Source: Ceriagrion tenellum (lineage: Eukaryota; Arthropoda; Insecta; Odonata; Coenagrionidae). Taken from it: a DNA stretch of 64,000 bases. The notes under the pieces are model-generated. The model was not told the DNA's origin. It saw only the letters and a program-made list of their open reading frames with translations, and did no database searches. The stretch lies in assembly GCA_963169105.1 (NCBI GenBank), contig OY720643.1:83931696-83995695 (forward strand). Reading direction: 5' to 3'. Positions 45,601-57,439 of the stretch are shown piece after piece. Within the stretch, counting starts at the first letter, position 1, and each line of letters begins with the position of its first letter. The position numbers and the translations under genes are program-made.

Positions 45601-47499
45601 TGTATCGAATGTGATGTTCGATATTCTCTTTGATTATGAAAATTTCTTGGTGGAATTTCTCTTTAAAGTTACCCTAATGAGAGGAACCTTAGCGGTAGGC
45701 GTACCACTTGCGAGTGAATTCCTCTCTTAATAAGCTGGCACTTCTGCGCGCAGCAGACGTCGAGAGTGATTGACTGGGATTCACATTTGCGAGAAAATCG
45801 CCTGTAGTTATCAACCGTGATTCGCTATTTCTGGGAAGAGAGACTGGCTTCTATTTGGTGAACGAGCAGCATTTTGATCCTGTTGTAGTACGACAACAAA
45901 TAATGTAAAATCCTGGTCAGGCCAATGCAATGGAGATTTAAAAAATTAAAACATAGGATTAGTTTTACGTCGGAGGAAATACTTTTGGATACACAAATAT
46001 TATATATATGTTCCTGAAAATGATTTTGATGCTTAACGTATCACATAGATAAGCCTTTGGCTTTTCAAGTAATGAATGACAAAATTCGCCTAATTCTTGT
46101 ACTTGATACTCTTAGAACAAACTTTAATCTTTTAATATAAATTATACTAACCTATCAAACCGATGGATGCCAAAACCAAGCGTAACTCGCTAAACATTCA
46201 TTGCTTATATTATTATTTATTTTTGGGAAAACACCAAACACGGGATGAATAAGGTATAAGCAGAATAATACCATGCAATAGCATTATTAAATAGCAAAAA
46301 GCAATTCAAATCGAGACATCGTTACTTCCATAGAAGGAAATCTGTATGTTAAAAGCTGCCCTCACGTCAGTGGTCACTTTGTAAATATTTAATGTGAATA
46401 CTCAGATTTTTAGATCAGTGGAGATAACATAAGACCTTTTACGATGCCAAATAGCGATTAATGTAAATCCACGTGCGATAATCTCGTGATATCCAAAATC
46501 ACTACAAACAAAACATTCAATGCTCCAGTTTAACTTTAAGTGTGGACCAAAACAAAGTGATACAAAAATAAGATATTCCAATTCAGCCTACATCAATGAC
46601 AATTATGCGATATGCTCCTCATTTAGACGTACGGTTGAATGAAAGCATCATTATCCTCCTCGGTCCTGGCGTATTGTATACAATACACAGAAGTTTGACT
46701 TTTTTCCCGCTCAGCAACCCAAAATGTTGACAATGCCACTTGCTGATAAAGGGCAGCAGCATTAAGAAGCTTGAATGGCAGATATACTAACTATGCAAAC
46801 ATGGCTTACAACGCAAAACGTAAGTATGAAGAATTTTCCAAAAATAATGGATATGGATATGTCTCGAGACTGAGGAGGTTAAAATGAAAACAACATAATA
46901 TACCAAGATTAATTTGCCTCCATTCTATTTTCACCTACACCTCCATTCCGTCATAGCTTCCTGCTCCAAGATCCTTCCAATGTCACGTTGAGTGATATAT
47001 CCTTCCTCTGTCAGAAAAATCAATTCCATCTACATTTTCTTCAACCGACACGTTTATCTGTTTTTATTAATTTTACTAATTAAAGTAGACTGCAATGCTA
47101 CAAGTAAATTGAGAAGAAATGCTTGCTTCATCGATGGTTGTCTCCACCGTTTGTATAAATGCTTCTAAAACGGTAATGATAATAGTTTTATCCCGGTGTT
47201 CCTACTTTTATATGGTAAACGATTCATGTAGCGTAGGCACTCTATGATTTTCACTGCTCATGCATGCCTATTGCTTTGCATATCAACACTTAATGGATAG
47301 CATTTTAGTTTATAAATATATTCAGCCCCGTGCCGCTAATGGGAAATCACGGAAGCTCAATAATTGAAACTCAGTATACTCAATATGGCGGAATAGGCTG
47401 CCCTATCGCCCACGGCTAAGTATACACTGCGCCACCCCTGGTTATTTGATATCCCTTCGATACTGAAACTGTATCGTGGTGCGATACTAGAGATCAGAT
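45601..47499. other. No gene recognised
   Basis: AT-rich. A short palindromic GTATTGTATACAATAC lies near 46672, and a hairpin-prone GATACTGAAACTGTATC lies near 47460. Neither could be tied to a known element. Confidence 0.4.
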
Positions 47500-48300
47500 A
47501 TCTTCAAGCCCCTGCGTCAGTGGAGGGAAGGACTGTCCGGGTCGCGGTGGTAGGAGAGCTTGGAGGATGTAGTTGAAGTAGCGGCGGTCTGTGTAAAGGG
47601 AGGAAGCGGGAGTTATTTGCGGCGTAGGTGGTGGTAGGGGACGCCCCTGAGAACGTGTGTGTGTGAAGTGGTATCAGCAAAGACTTGTGCTTGAGTGGAC
47701 AATGGAGTGGTGAGTGAGTGGCATGGGCTTTGGACCCGGAGATGACCGGTCCACGACAAAAAAAGTAGTAGGACCCAAAAATTTATCCCGGTCTCCGGAC
47801 CTCGCCAAAAAAAGGTGGCTAAGGGAGGAATTGTGGAGGAAGGGAAAGGGCGAATGAGGTTTTTTGTCGTGTGGGAGGGGTTGGAGAAAGGCGAGAGGGT
47901 TAGGGGTGGGGACTGTTGAGGGAAAGGTCGAAGTGTGGGTGGGAACAGACGCCCAGGAGAGAGAAGATGGCCGTGTCGAGATGGTGGAATGTGGCGCTGT
48001 TGTGATCGCGCGTGAGTGGGGGTTGAATGCGTCAAGGAAGGACGTCGAATGGAGATAGAGGAGGAGAAAGTCAAATGGGAAAGAGGGAAAGTTGTCGACG
48101 TCCGCTGAAGGAGTTCTGATAACATTCTCGCGTCCAGGCGACGTTCAACAGTGCGAACTGAAATATGTTTTAGAAGGATGGGGGACACGTCAAAATGGAA
48201 TATGCCCTCTGCGACCAGCGGTTCGCTCACTGCGTCGTCGGATTGAGTTAACTCACGTGGCGTTCGCATCAGTTTCAATAAACACCGCGTTCAAAGTTTA
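47500..48300. other. G-rich island with long minus-strand open frame
   Basis: Strong purine bias on plus. A 221-aa open frame on minus (47613-48278) is Ser/Pro/Thr/His-rich, as expected for the pyrimidine strand of such DNA. It starts without context and has no domain. I leave it as composition-driven but note that it is the longest open frame in the window. Confidence 0.4.
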
Positions 48301-48748
48301 AAAAATTGAATGTCTCCTATGGCTTAAGGAATCGCTGCCCAATAGAAAAAAATTTGCTTGAGATTTCGCAGCACCTTCTTGTGCCAAGAAAATTTTGTCC
48401 TCTATTGCCCTGAGTATTAAATTAAAGGAGATCCCTCTTCTCTCTGGTTGGGCCACACCTCGAATATGCGAGCCGCGAGAATGGGACCATGGTTATAAAG
48501 ATTTAATAAAAAAATTAATAAAATACCAGGAAAAGCAGCACCATTCGTTATAAGCAGCTACGAGCGAACGTATAGTGTCTCGCAACTTTTAGAGGGATTA
48601 AGCTGGGAGCCCCTTGAGACTCAGGCTAAACGCTAGACAAAATTTGCTTCCAAAATTCAAAAGTGTTGTATTTTAGAGCGACACAGAGAATTTTATCATG
48701 ACCCCTCACTGCATCTATAAATCGGACAGAAGCGATAAATAAGAGAGA

Positions 48749-49135
48749 TACGAGGGTGAGTCAATAAATAAGTCGCAAAACTGAATTGAGGCAAAAATAA
48801 TTAAAGTAACTTTCTGACATTTATTTCACTTTTCCACATATTCACCCTGTACAATCAGGCACTTATCCCATCTCTTTACAAGTCCTTGAAAGCCAGCAGC
48901 AAAGAAGTCCTTTGGTTGCTGTCGCAGCCAACGTGTAACCTCATAGATTACAGCATCATCTGTATCAAAATGACGGCCACCCAAATGATTTTTTAGGGGC
49001 CCAAACATGAAAATCACTGGGGGCTAAGTCAGGACTGTACGGTGGATGTTCCAAGCGTTCCCAATGAAATGTTTACGACAGATTTTGATGATGAAATGCT
49101 GACATTTGCGACTTATTTATTGACTTACCCTCGTA
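48749..49135 (-). mobile_element. Mariner deletion derivative with intact TIRs
   Basis: The element spans 48751-49133. Its ends are inverted repeats CGAGGGTGAGTCAATAAATA and CGAGGGTAAGTCAATAAATA, matching for about 29 bp, and TA lies on each side (48749-48750 and 49134-49135). Only the last part of the transposase survives, on the minus strand, so most of the catalytic domain was deleted. The ends are nearly intact, so trans-mobilisation would be conceivable if a related transposase existed. Confidence 0.85.
48826..49060 (-). pseudogene. Mariner transposase C-terminal remnant
   Basis: Upstream in one frame is HPPYSPDLAPSDFH, the block carrying the third catalytic aspartate of mariner transposases. 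A frameshift near 49005 leads into FGPLKNHLGGRHFDTDDAV, VTRWLRQQPKDFFAAGF and RWDKCLIVQGEYVEK, the typical mariner C-terminus. The first two catalytic aspartates and the DNA-binding domain are absent. Confidence 0.85.
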
Positions 49136-49347
49136 TATTGTCGAAAAGATAGGTACAAAAACTCGTTCTTTCCGCGCACAATGAGCGACCACAATAAAAA
49201 CTGAGCTCCACTTGTTACACTCCCATAATACACGTCACCATTTTACCTCCAAGAAACTTACATATCTACACGATTGATGACTTAACAACCCCTGCCACAC
49301 GCCAATGCGGCGGCTCGCAGGGTTGTATTTAGATGTAGATTTAGATG

Positions 49348-49984
49348 AGTATCTCAATGTCTAGTCAATTTGGAGCTTTTTTTTTACTGCGAGAGATTTA
49401 TAGTACTTTTGCATATTTTTTTGGTTTGAGATAAGGAGTACACTGAGATAAAGAGTGCACTGTAAATATTGTCAAATTTTTTAATGCTAAATTATAGATA
49501 TTACTTATTTTTTCCAAGCATAACTTCCAATTCTGATCTACTCTAGCATAGAAAAGACTGTATCCCTAAAAATGCCAAATGATACACACTCTTTCTTTGT
49601 AGCATTCTAAAATCGATGAAAATGTAGCTGGAAAGAAAATACCTGTCTCTACAATGATACAAAAGTTGGTGCATTGAACTTTTCACTACAATGTTATTTT
49701 GTTATATTCCTCAGAATACACAACCTCTCCTGCCTATATACATTTCTGAGCCATTAGTGTGCCCTAACAAAGACTGGTGTTTTAGAAAATTAATAATAAT
49801 TTCTTTCAGGATACTTTCTCACGCGTTTAAACGTAGCCATTTCGCGCATGGAAATGTTCAACTGTTTCATATATTTGTCTCTGGTAGACTGCAATTGGAG
49901 TTTTTCACTCACCAAAAAAGAACGCCCTAAACCTTATATTTCAGAGAAACATATTCAACGGCCAGAAGGAATAAGTGAGAAGTT
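49348..49984. other. No feature recognised
   Basis: AT-rich with a 79-aa open frame (49691-49930) of no recognisable type. Confidence 0.4.
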
Positions 49985-50105
49985 TCGGGGCAAATCTTGA
50001 ACAGTAGTCAATTGTATAAAGACAAATAAGTAGTCACCGACAGTATCAACAAGCCTACTTATTTAATCACTACTTAGAAAAAGTGTACATCAATCATAAG
50101 TGACA
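49985..50105 (+). mobile_element. CR1-type LINE fragment, copy M (linker region)
   Basis: GGGCAAATCTTGAACAGTAG, then TTGTATAAAGAC, then CTTATTTAATCACTACTT and GAAAAAGTGTACAT match the complement of copy L at about 51530-51605. They belong to the region between endonuclease and RT ('SLFNHYFEKVYI'). Confidence 0.7.
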
Positions 50106-51229
50106 AAATGGCTCTCCGGTTATATTTAAAGTAAAGGGTTTTGTTCCGTTCGATATTTTTCCATGGTTAGATTGTAACACATTTTATGTAGGATACAATG
50201 GTGTTAAATTAAATTGTGCCTTATCCCATTCCAAAATTGAGCTCAAAATTTTTTTTTTTCCATTTTTATATAAATCACAGGACACGCGGTGAGGGGCATT
50301 AAAACAACCCAGGAAACATTAAACAAGCTCGAGCGAAAATTAGATGACTCTTGCTCATTAATTATAAAGAGCAATCGCTTGAACTAATCTAAAATTACTT
50401 TGCATTGTCGGATCAATGAATGAAATTTCTTTCTCGAAACGAAATGAATCTTTTTCTAATAAGTAATCTATCCATATATTAAGTTCTAGTACCAAATTCC
50501 CCTAATATGTAATAACGGTAGCTATATATGTACTCTTTTATTTTAAATCCCATGCTCTGTGCTCATTTAATTATGCCTCTTTTTTAAATTTCATATAAAT
50601 TTTATCTGAATTACATCCGTCAATTACATACAATGCGTTTGCGGGTAATTTTTAGAGTAATTGAATATATTAACACAATCATTTAAAATTCATAAATATA
50701 TACAATAGATCCTCAATATAATAAAATGTGTTGCCCTACTTAGCCTATGGCCTGTCAGCAGGTGCTTTTTTAAATCAATAAATAAATTCACAACATTGAT
50801 CAGTCAAAAAATATAAAAAAAATTGTTGAAAACCTAAAATTTAGTAAAAACAAATATACACAAAGACGAAATTAAAACATTAAATCAAATAGGATAAGTA
50901 CTCAAGTTTTTTAAATTACACAAATTTATGCAAATATAGACAAAAGTACAAATGGACAAAGAACATACTTTGCATTAAAAACATGGCCAGCAGCATTAAA
51001 TAAAACGGCTCCTCAAAGATGAAGTGGCGAAATTACTTGCTCGTCGTTATTGCCTCCAGTTACCTGAAATATATTTTATAAGTATTCAGTTTTGAGTCAC
51101 ATACATTGCGGAGGAATACTCTTGGCTCTTTCGCATATGAAGCCCAGTTATTGATTTACTAAATCGTTTTCGGATACATCTGTGGAGTCTCGAGTGCTAT
51201 TTGAGCATTGTTCTTGATACAGCCACACT
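50106..51229. other. No feature recognised
   Basis: Very AT-rich DNA. No gene, RNA or repeat could be supported. Confidence 0.45.
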
Positions 51230-52470
51230 ATATCATAATTTATATCAGATGACAGAACTTCGAAGTTCGCGTCTACGCATTTTTTTCTCGGTAATTTTCA
51301 GGTTTTTGGATAATGATTTGCTGAATATGATTTCTAGAATTGACACAATATGTGGAGCTAACTCCTTGAGCACGCGTGCAGGTATTCTGAACCTGGGCAT
51401 TTGTTATATAAAACTGAACACCGTTGTTTAGTTATTATGCCACGTTGAATAGTTATGTCAGCCTTTGGCTCGTTAATGTCAGAAATGTCTAAATTATGCA
51501 CCGTGTTATCCTTAATGTACACTTTTTCGAAGTAGTGATTAAATAAGGAGGCTAGTACTTATTCGTCTTTATACAATAGACTACTGTTCAAGATTTGCCC
51601 TGGAACTCTCTCACGAAGGATTAGAATGACTTGGGGGTTTCATTTATTAATTCAACCAGGATTCGCTATTGAAATTTTTTGTGTTGTTATTGTTAAGTTA
51701 GATTTTAGTTGTTACGCAACACTATAGAAATTTTTATTGTTTTTTATTGTCTCTATCTCGAGTGTTCTCGCCTTACATTAGAGTTTCTCGCTAATATTAG
51801 CGAGGCTCATTACTCTTACGTTTTAATTTATATGAAATAAGTTTATTGATTCCATTATTCCGCAGTAATTCCTAAAGTATTGTCCATGATACTTCGGTGC
51901 TCTCATCTTTTGTTGTTGCCACAAATTCCGTGATTGAAACTTATAACGTCTCTACAAATTTTGTGAAATTAAATTTTAATAATATGTAGACTATACATTT
52001 AGAATTTATTGCGGACTCTGATGTTGTTTTCAATAATGTTAAAATTTGTATTTGATAACCAATCCCTTCAAGGATATCTACGTGTTTAGTCATTGCAGTG
52101 TGACTGAGAGCTCATAGGTCTAATACATTGTTTCCTCTGGTAGGTTCGTCTACTACTAGGTTTAGAGATTGGCTTGACAGTGTATTGAGTAAGGTCTTGA
52201 TTAAATTACACTTCCTTGAACAAGTTTATACATTTGAGGTTTATCAGTTCATTTCCAGGAGGTGGAACTCTCCGCCGATATTTATTACATATTTGTTTAA
52301 TTTCAAGGAGTATTATGATATTTTAATTTTTAATCGGTGCAAAATGTCTGATTTGGAATTGGGTGGCCAGTAAAATAAACAAATATGATTGGTCCTTTAG
52401 TTTTGTTGTTTAGTAGTCCACCACCCACTCTATATCACTACCATCTGATACTCGTGCAGTAATTCTTAAA
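51230..52470 (-). mobile_element. CR1-type LINE, copy L: endonuclease end, linker and RT N-terminus
   Basis: Minus-strand remnant of the 5' part of the family. From 52470 downward the broken frames read VSDGSDIEWV and KLKGPIIFVYF (endonuclease-like). SLFNHYFEKVYIKD follows, then IPARVLKELAPHIVSILEIIFSKSL (RT N-terminal block, 51300-51400). It then jumps directly to CAGATGACAGAACTTCGAAG (51247-51266), which lies beyond the catalytic box in copy E. The RT core is therefore deleted. Heavily decayed. Confidence 0.65.
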
Positions 52471-52599
52471 TTAGAATTCTTAAATTAGATTAGATAAAAG
52501 CTAAGAATATACCGTCGCCAGTCCTAGCCGATCAAATAAGTCTAAAGATTTTATATCCTGTTAGAAAAACTTCGCTAATAACGCCTCCACAGAACTCGG

Positions 52600-52880
52600 A
52601 TCTGTTGTAACACGAAGCCACTTTACCGGTTGGTATACCTCAGCTTTACATAGAATGGGAGGGTGTATGCGCAGTGCAGTAGCCATATAATGCGGTTTAC
52701 ATCGCTGCGTTGCCTACAACAGAGGTAAATACGCTGTATTGCAACCTCTAGAATAGCATCATTATCAAAATGGAATTCTCAGAGAGGACTTCAAGTGCTG
52801 AATCCGCAGTATTATTACAAGTTCTGCAAAAGCCTACTCCTTGCAGCTACTCTTAATTACTATTTTCAAGGAAATAGGGA
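52600..52880. repeat. Duplication block P, first copy
   Basis: CGAAGCCACTTTACC near 52612 and CAGAGAGGACTTCAAGTGCTG...CCGCAGTATTATTACA...GCAGCTACTCTTAATTA (about 52775-52865) match the order of CGAAGCCATAACTTTCC and CGGAGAGAGCTTAAGATGCTG...CCACAGTATCATTGACA...CAGCTACTTATAATT at 56.42-56.70 kb. Similarity is low but collinear. Confidence 0.5.
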
Positions 52881-53157
52881 ATCCTTTACCACATGGGTTG
52901 TATTCATTTATTGAAGTATTTGAAAAAAATATAATTTTTCAGTTAAATGAAGTTAATTGTGCAATATTTTGTTAACACATCCATGATGTTCTTTTAGCTC
53001 TCAATTGCTGAAAACAAATGCTATCCTAATTGATAGGTATGATGTATCAGCTTTCGTCTTAAAAATTTCTGAAAAAAATGCAAATGCTTGTGTTACCGTA
53101 CATTTGGCTTCTAACGTCATTATCTCATCACAGAAGTAACATTTGCCGACGTGGAAG

Positions 53158-53982
53158 AATTTGCACTAGAGCTGTGTCGATCATGAGTGATTCGTTCATT
53201 TTGAACGATTCATTGGCACGAACAAAATTAATTGAATCACGTTCTCCGTTCAAATCGTTCATGATGAATCAAATCAAGCTGTTCTCGTTCATAGGTCGGG
53301 TGGAGTGGTTCGCGAAGAATTACACGATTCATGGGTGGTCGAGAACAACTTGATTTGGTTCAAATTGAACCAAATCACGCTGTTCATGAATGGAGAGCAA
53401 CTTGATTGGAACATACCACATTCCACTGTCTTTTGGTCGCATGTAGAATTTACTGATAAAAACTGAAGAATTATTTTATAGAGGCAATCATATAAAGTTG
53501 ATTGATTATAACACCGAACACAACCATTTGCACTCAAACATCGCAAGTACATAAGAATCTTAATATATAACCTCCAATCGCCGTGGCAGTATGGGCGAGT
53601 TTTTAGGCTCACAACTCCAGGCATCATGGTTTAAACTGTTCTAAGGATAGATACTTTCAGGTTCCTCAAGTCTCCCAATATTTCGACGATAAAAATAATC
53701 TGAAAAACAGATTTCATATCACGCAATATCTCCGTGTAGGCAGCCTCTCAATGGTACGAATTGGTTGGGTTTGATTCTTCGCCATAGTTTGGTTCCTCGC
53801 TGATATTTGATTATTCGTAGTGAAATCATTCATCGTCGTTAAATCACTCACCGCAGTCATTTGGTTCTTCCATGGTTCATTTCGTTCATTATGAATGATC
53901 CAAAAGAACGAGTCATTGTCATGAATCAAATTGCATGAATCGAATCTTCGAAATGAATCGAAATTCACAGCTCTAATTTGCA
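53158..53982. mobile_element. Non-autonomous hAT-like element (809 bp)
   Basis: 8-bp target duplications AATTTGCA (53158-53165 and 53975-53982) flank an element with short inverted ends (AGAGCTGTG at the left, CACAGCTCT at the right). Both subterminal regions are packed with imperfect copies of GTTCAT, GATTCAT, GAATCAAAT and their complements (53180-53400 and 53750-53960), a pattern typical of hAT transposase-binding zones. No transposase is encoded; the 91-112 aa open frames are made of the repeats. Confidence 0.75.
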
Positions 53983-53999
53983 CATACATGAAACGTTAG

Positions 54000-55090
54000 A
54001 TGATATTGTTACGTATAATCATTTTTGTTTTATATTTTAAAATTTTGCAAAATTGTGAAGAAAAGTAAAACGTCAGGTGTTTGATTTGATGAGGAAATTC
54101 CAATATATTCTTCACATAAATATGTAATGTGTACCAAATTATACTTAAAAAAATCTTTAAATGAAATCTTGATTCTATGATTATTTGAGACCAAAAGTAC
54201 CTATTGGCTACTTTACTTTCAGTATTTGTTAGGGTGACATCTGGCGTTGAGCAAGGAAGTAAATTACTCAAACTTGTTTTCTTATTTTTATGACTTTAAA
54301 TACATTTATCTTAAACGTCTTACGAACGATGACATACGATATCTTGTCCGAGGGCTAGAATATTATCTTTTATATAATCTCTCCAATTGAATTAAAGCGT
54401 AACTAATTGACCAATGCCATAATTGAATGGGATGGAAGATAAAGTTTTAGGTGATCTACATACCCATGCAGTGGATTTTAGACCCTGCTTTAATAGAACT
54501 AAGGCTTATCAAATAAATTATAGGAAAGTTCTTTTCGGAATGTGATGGGGAGGATGTGATGCATCCTCGCTACTCCGGGACAATTATATTATATGTCGTG
54601 TGAGTTTTAGACTCTTTACAACATGAGTATTTTACTTAACTCGAGGATAAACAAAACTAAACTCATAAATTTTTACATATTTCTATGAGAGAACAGAGTT
54701 GGACGTAACTGATGAAAGAACTAGGTTGGGATCCACGATAGAATTGGAGCTAGCATTATAGACTACGATTTTTTTTTTAAATCTAATCTCGAGTGTTTAT
54801 GATTGATACAAAATTCCTTCATTTAAAACCGATATTTATGCATTAAAACTTAGTTGGTATATTTCAAAATTTAATTATATTCATCAACTGCTATAATCAC
54901 TATTCGCTTACTGTCTAAATGGTGTACGCTAGAGCAAAGACACATTAACACTACGTTGAGCTGTAAAAGTCAACCTGAATATGTGACAAATGAGCAGTGA
55001 ACACAACATCATATAAATTATAAGGTTAATCCTGTGCACTTTGCTCGTACATGTGGACAAAGCATCATTCTCTCTATAGCTTGAGAATCG
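54000..55090 (+). repeat. Duplication block Q, first copy, containing a decayed LINE
   Basis: Collinear with 58.85-60.06 kb. Shared pieces include GCAAAATT, ACGTCAGGTGTTTGATT, GTGACATCT, CAAGGAAG, GATGCATCC, GAGTTGGACGTAACTGATG and AAAGAACTAGGTT. The middle part (GATGCATCCTCGCTACTCC...TTTTAGACTC) corresponds to the 'LHLEYAV..LDP' codons preserved at 60.36 kb, so a very old CR1/jockey-like RT C-terminus is included. No open frame remains. Confidence 0.55.
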
Positions 55091-55204
55091 CCCAATCTTT
55101 CGCCTTGTATTAGATTCGCAGTAAAAATGATTCAAATGTTAGATGATTATTAGCATTTATACTACAGTTCCCTATTTTGAGGAACTGAAAGAACGAAAAA
55201 AATT

Positions 55205-55285
55205 CAATTGCAAAATGGGATTCGAACATGATCTCTACTCTGACTAGGTTTGCGTTAACCGTGTTCAAACATTCATGAGGTGACG
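55205..55285 (-). mobile_element. Possible tRNA-SINE remnant
   Basis: The minus strand reads GGTTAACGCAAACCTAG, then CATGTTCGAATCCCATTTTG, resembling degenerate A and B boxes followed by a T-rich/A-rich stretch. Only the B box is convincing. Confidence 0.25.
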
Positions 55286-55451
55286 TTTTGCATGATACGT
55301 ACATAAAAGATTCTAGAATTATAAATCGAAATGTATGCAGTGCTAACTGCTATCAATAATTATCTCAGAGGAATTGCCTACAGATGGAAGATACAGCAGT
55401 TATTCCTGCAATGTCGCTCAATTTCGATTTTATGCTCCCTTCGATAAAGGA

Positions 55452-56085
55452 CTCCATCTACATAATACCCAATGAGTCGCCAAATGGGCCAGTGGCAGGA
55501 GGCGTTAGGTCACCAGCCGTGTAAAGATGTAAGTTTTTGGAAGATGAAATGGTGACATGTATAATAGGAGTGTATTTATTGGAGCTCAGTTTTTATTGTG
55601 GTAGCTTATTGTGCGCGGAATGAATAAGTTTTTGTACCTATCTGCTCGGCAGTGTATCTCTCTTATTTTATCGCTTCTGTCCGACCTAGAGATGTAGTGA
55701 GGAGTCATGATAATATCCTCTGTGTCGAAAAATATCAGTTGCTCTGAAAAATATCAGTTATGAATTTCTCAAGCAACCTAAGCCTATCATGTAGACTCCG
55801 AGTCTAGGGGCTCCCACCTTAATCCCTATAAAAGTTGTGAGACACTATATATACGCTCGTAGCAGTTTTTAACAAAGCGCGCTTCTTTCCTTTGTATTTT
55901 ATTAATTTTTTTGGTTAAATCTTTATGACCAGGGTCCCAAATGCTCGCGGCGTTTTCAAGGTGTGGCCTAACCAGAGCGAAGTAAAATCTCTCTGTTTGA
56001 TTTTTTCATCCGAGGAACTTATTATATGCTCAACAAAACCTAGTTTCTTTAATGTTGTGCCATATATGTTTTGTATGTGTGATCA
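55452..56085 (-). mobile_element. CR1/jockey-type LINE, copy G
   Basis: Minus-strand 3' copy from CATCTACATAATACC through the family tail and RT C-terminus codons to about GTGCCATATATGTTTTGTATG. It has a 14-bp internal duplication (GAAAAATATCAGTT twice, about 55727-55759). Stops and indels make it dead. Confidence 0.8.
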
Positions 56086-56737
56086 ACGCAATGCAAGCAA
56101 ATACGCCATTAATTACCTTATTTTAATGTATTCTTCAGGATATTACCATAGTTTTTTCTACGTTTTGCTCATTTTTCAGTGCATTTGTATTCTAATTGAC
56201 GACTTGTGCCATATTTCCATCGATTTCCCAGGGTGCGCCATGGTAGTTAATACTCAGTGAGCACATTAATGGTGGACATGTGGTGGAAATGGTTTCAAAG
56301 ACCTGTATCGAAGGAGGATTACAGTTGACGTCAAACGACCTTGTTACTCCTGCATCTGCTACCAGCCTTATATACTTGTCTCCTCTCCACGTCCCTCTAC
56401 GTAGGAGAAAATTGTTGTTACGCGAAGCCATAACTTTCCGCTTTGCATGCCTAATTGTCTAAACATTATTAAGATATGAGGGTGAATACGGAGTCTAGTG
56501 CTGTGAATACGGAGTGTAGATTAACGTATTAGTGTGTCCAATTAGAGATGAGGGAAATCCACTATATTGCAGTCTTCTTAAAAAACGGTATCAGCTAAAT
56601 AGGATATCTCGGAGAGAGCTTAAGATGCTGCGCCCACAGTATCATTGACACTTTTTTTTAAGTCTACACCTTTCAGCTACTTATAATTGATGTTTCAAAA
56701 GAAATTGTCTTGGTATAATAAAATAGAGTAATTTACC
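56086..56737. repeat. Unassigned DNA with duplication block P, second copy (56.41-56.71 kb)
   Basis: 56410-56710 is the partner of 52600-52880 (see that entry). The remaining part has overlapping 60-111 aa open frames without motifs. The 111-aa plus frame begins inside CR1 copy G and is not a gene. Confidence 0.45.
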
Positions 56738-57137
56738 AACTATTCAGGAAGCAAGTTGACAGAATGCGAAGGCGAGACGGAAGTCAGATAGAAGCTAAAA
56801 TTAGCAAAGGAGTAACACAAGGATGAAAGCTCTCTCCACCACTGTTCAACATGTACTTGGAGGAGGCCATAAGAGAAGCACAAGAAATCGGACTGAGCGG
56901 AATAAAGATATGCAGAGAAGAAATAAATATGATCCGCTTCGCAGATGATATCACAGTCTCAGCTGGAAATTGCGACGTCCTTCAAATGTCACAAAACGTA
57001 ATGACCAAGTTCTCCAGGAAAGCAACATGAAAATGAATAGGTCAACCTGAGAGGAAAAAAATAGAGCAAGTGGATTCGTACACATTCAAAATGAAAACAC
57101 TTAGTTTTTTCCACCAATGTATTAAAAACACAAATCG

Positions 57138-57164
57138 GTTTCGGCCTTTTCAGGCCATTATCAA
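57138..57164 (-). ncRNA. Degenerate hammerhead-like motif in Penelope-like 3' region
   Basis: The minus strand reads TTGATAA, T, GGCCT-GAAA-AGGCC, GAAACC. The layout (box, one T, 5-bp hairpin, GAAAC) equals that of the foldback motifs, but the box is TTGATAA rather than CTGATGA, so catalysis is unlikely. Its position in the 3' region of an element encoding GIY-YIG links the motif family to Penelope-like elements. Confidence 0.5.
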
Positions 57165-57439
57165 GATTACAGAGTAAAATACCAAGAGACAGCACAGTTA
57201 ATATAAGAGATCTCAAGGAGAGGGAGGTGGATGAAAGAAGGGGGGGGTGAGAGGAGAGTAAGATTTGAGGGGTTGATTGGGCAAAACTGTAGGGGAAGGA
57301 ACAAACAGGTGGCGACGCCAGGCTCAAGGACTACCGCGATGGAGGTGGGGGTATTGGCACATAGAACAAGGCTGAGGCGGTAGTAGGGATTATGTCATTG
57401 AGTAGCGTATCGTCGTTCACATTGTAATATGACAGAATT

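Larger units (their letters stand above)
48405..49347 (+). mobile_element. CR1/jockey-type LINE, copy F, with nested mariner
   Basis: Plus-strand 5'-truncated copy: GGTTGGGCCACACCTCGAAT (the 'VGPHLEYA' codons), then GCAACTTTTAGAGGGATTAAG and GAGAATTTTATCATGACCCC. It is then interrupted by a 383-bp mariner derivative and resumes TCGTTCTTTCCGCGCACAAT, ending at TTTAGATGTAGATTTAGATG (49328-49347). Confidence 0.8.

Noticed and set aside
45106..45633. 175-aa plus frame and 148-aa minus frame
   Set aside because: Same composition effect in a G-rich island; the frames contain runs encoded by homopolymers and an (AC)n repeat.
47323..47447. Short hAT-like element suggested by CAGCCCC... and ...CCACCCCTG ends
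   Set aside because: The proposed ends match poorly and the 8-bp flanks differ (AATATATT versus GTTATTTG).
47613..48278. 221-aa minus-strand open frame, the longest in the window
   Set aside because: It lies wholly in a purine-rich (plus strand) island, is Ser/Pro/Thr/His-rich, has no domain and is matched by other overlapping open frames. Composition explains it.
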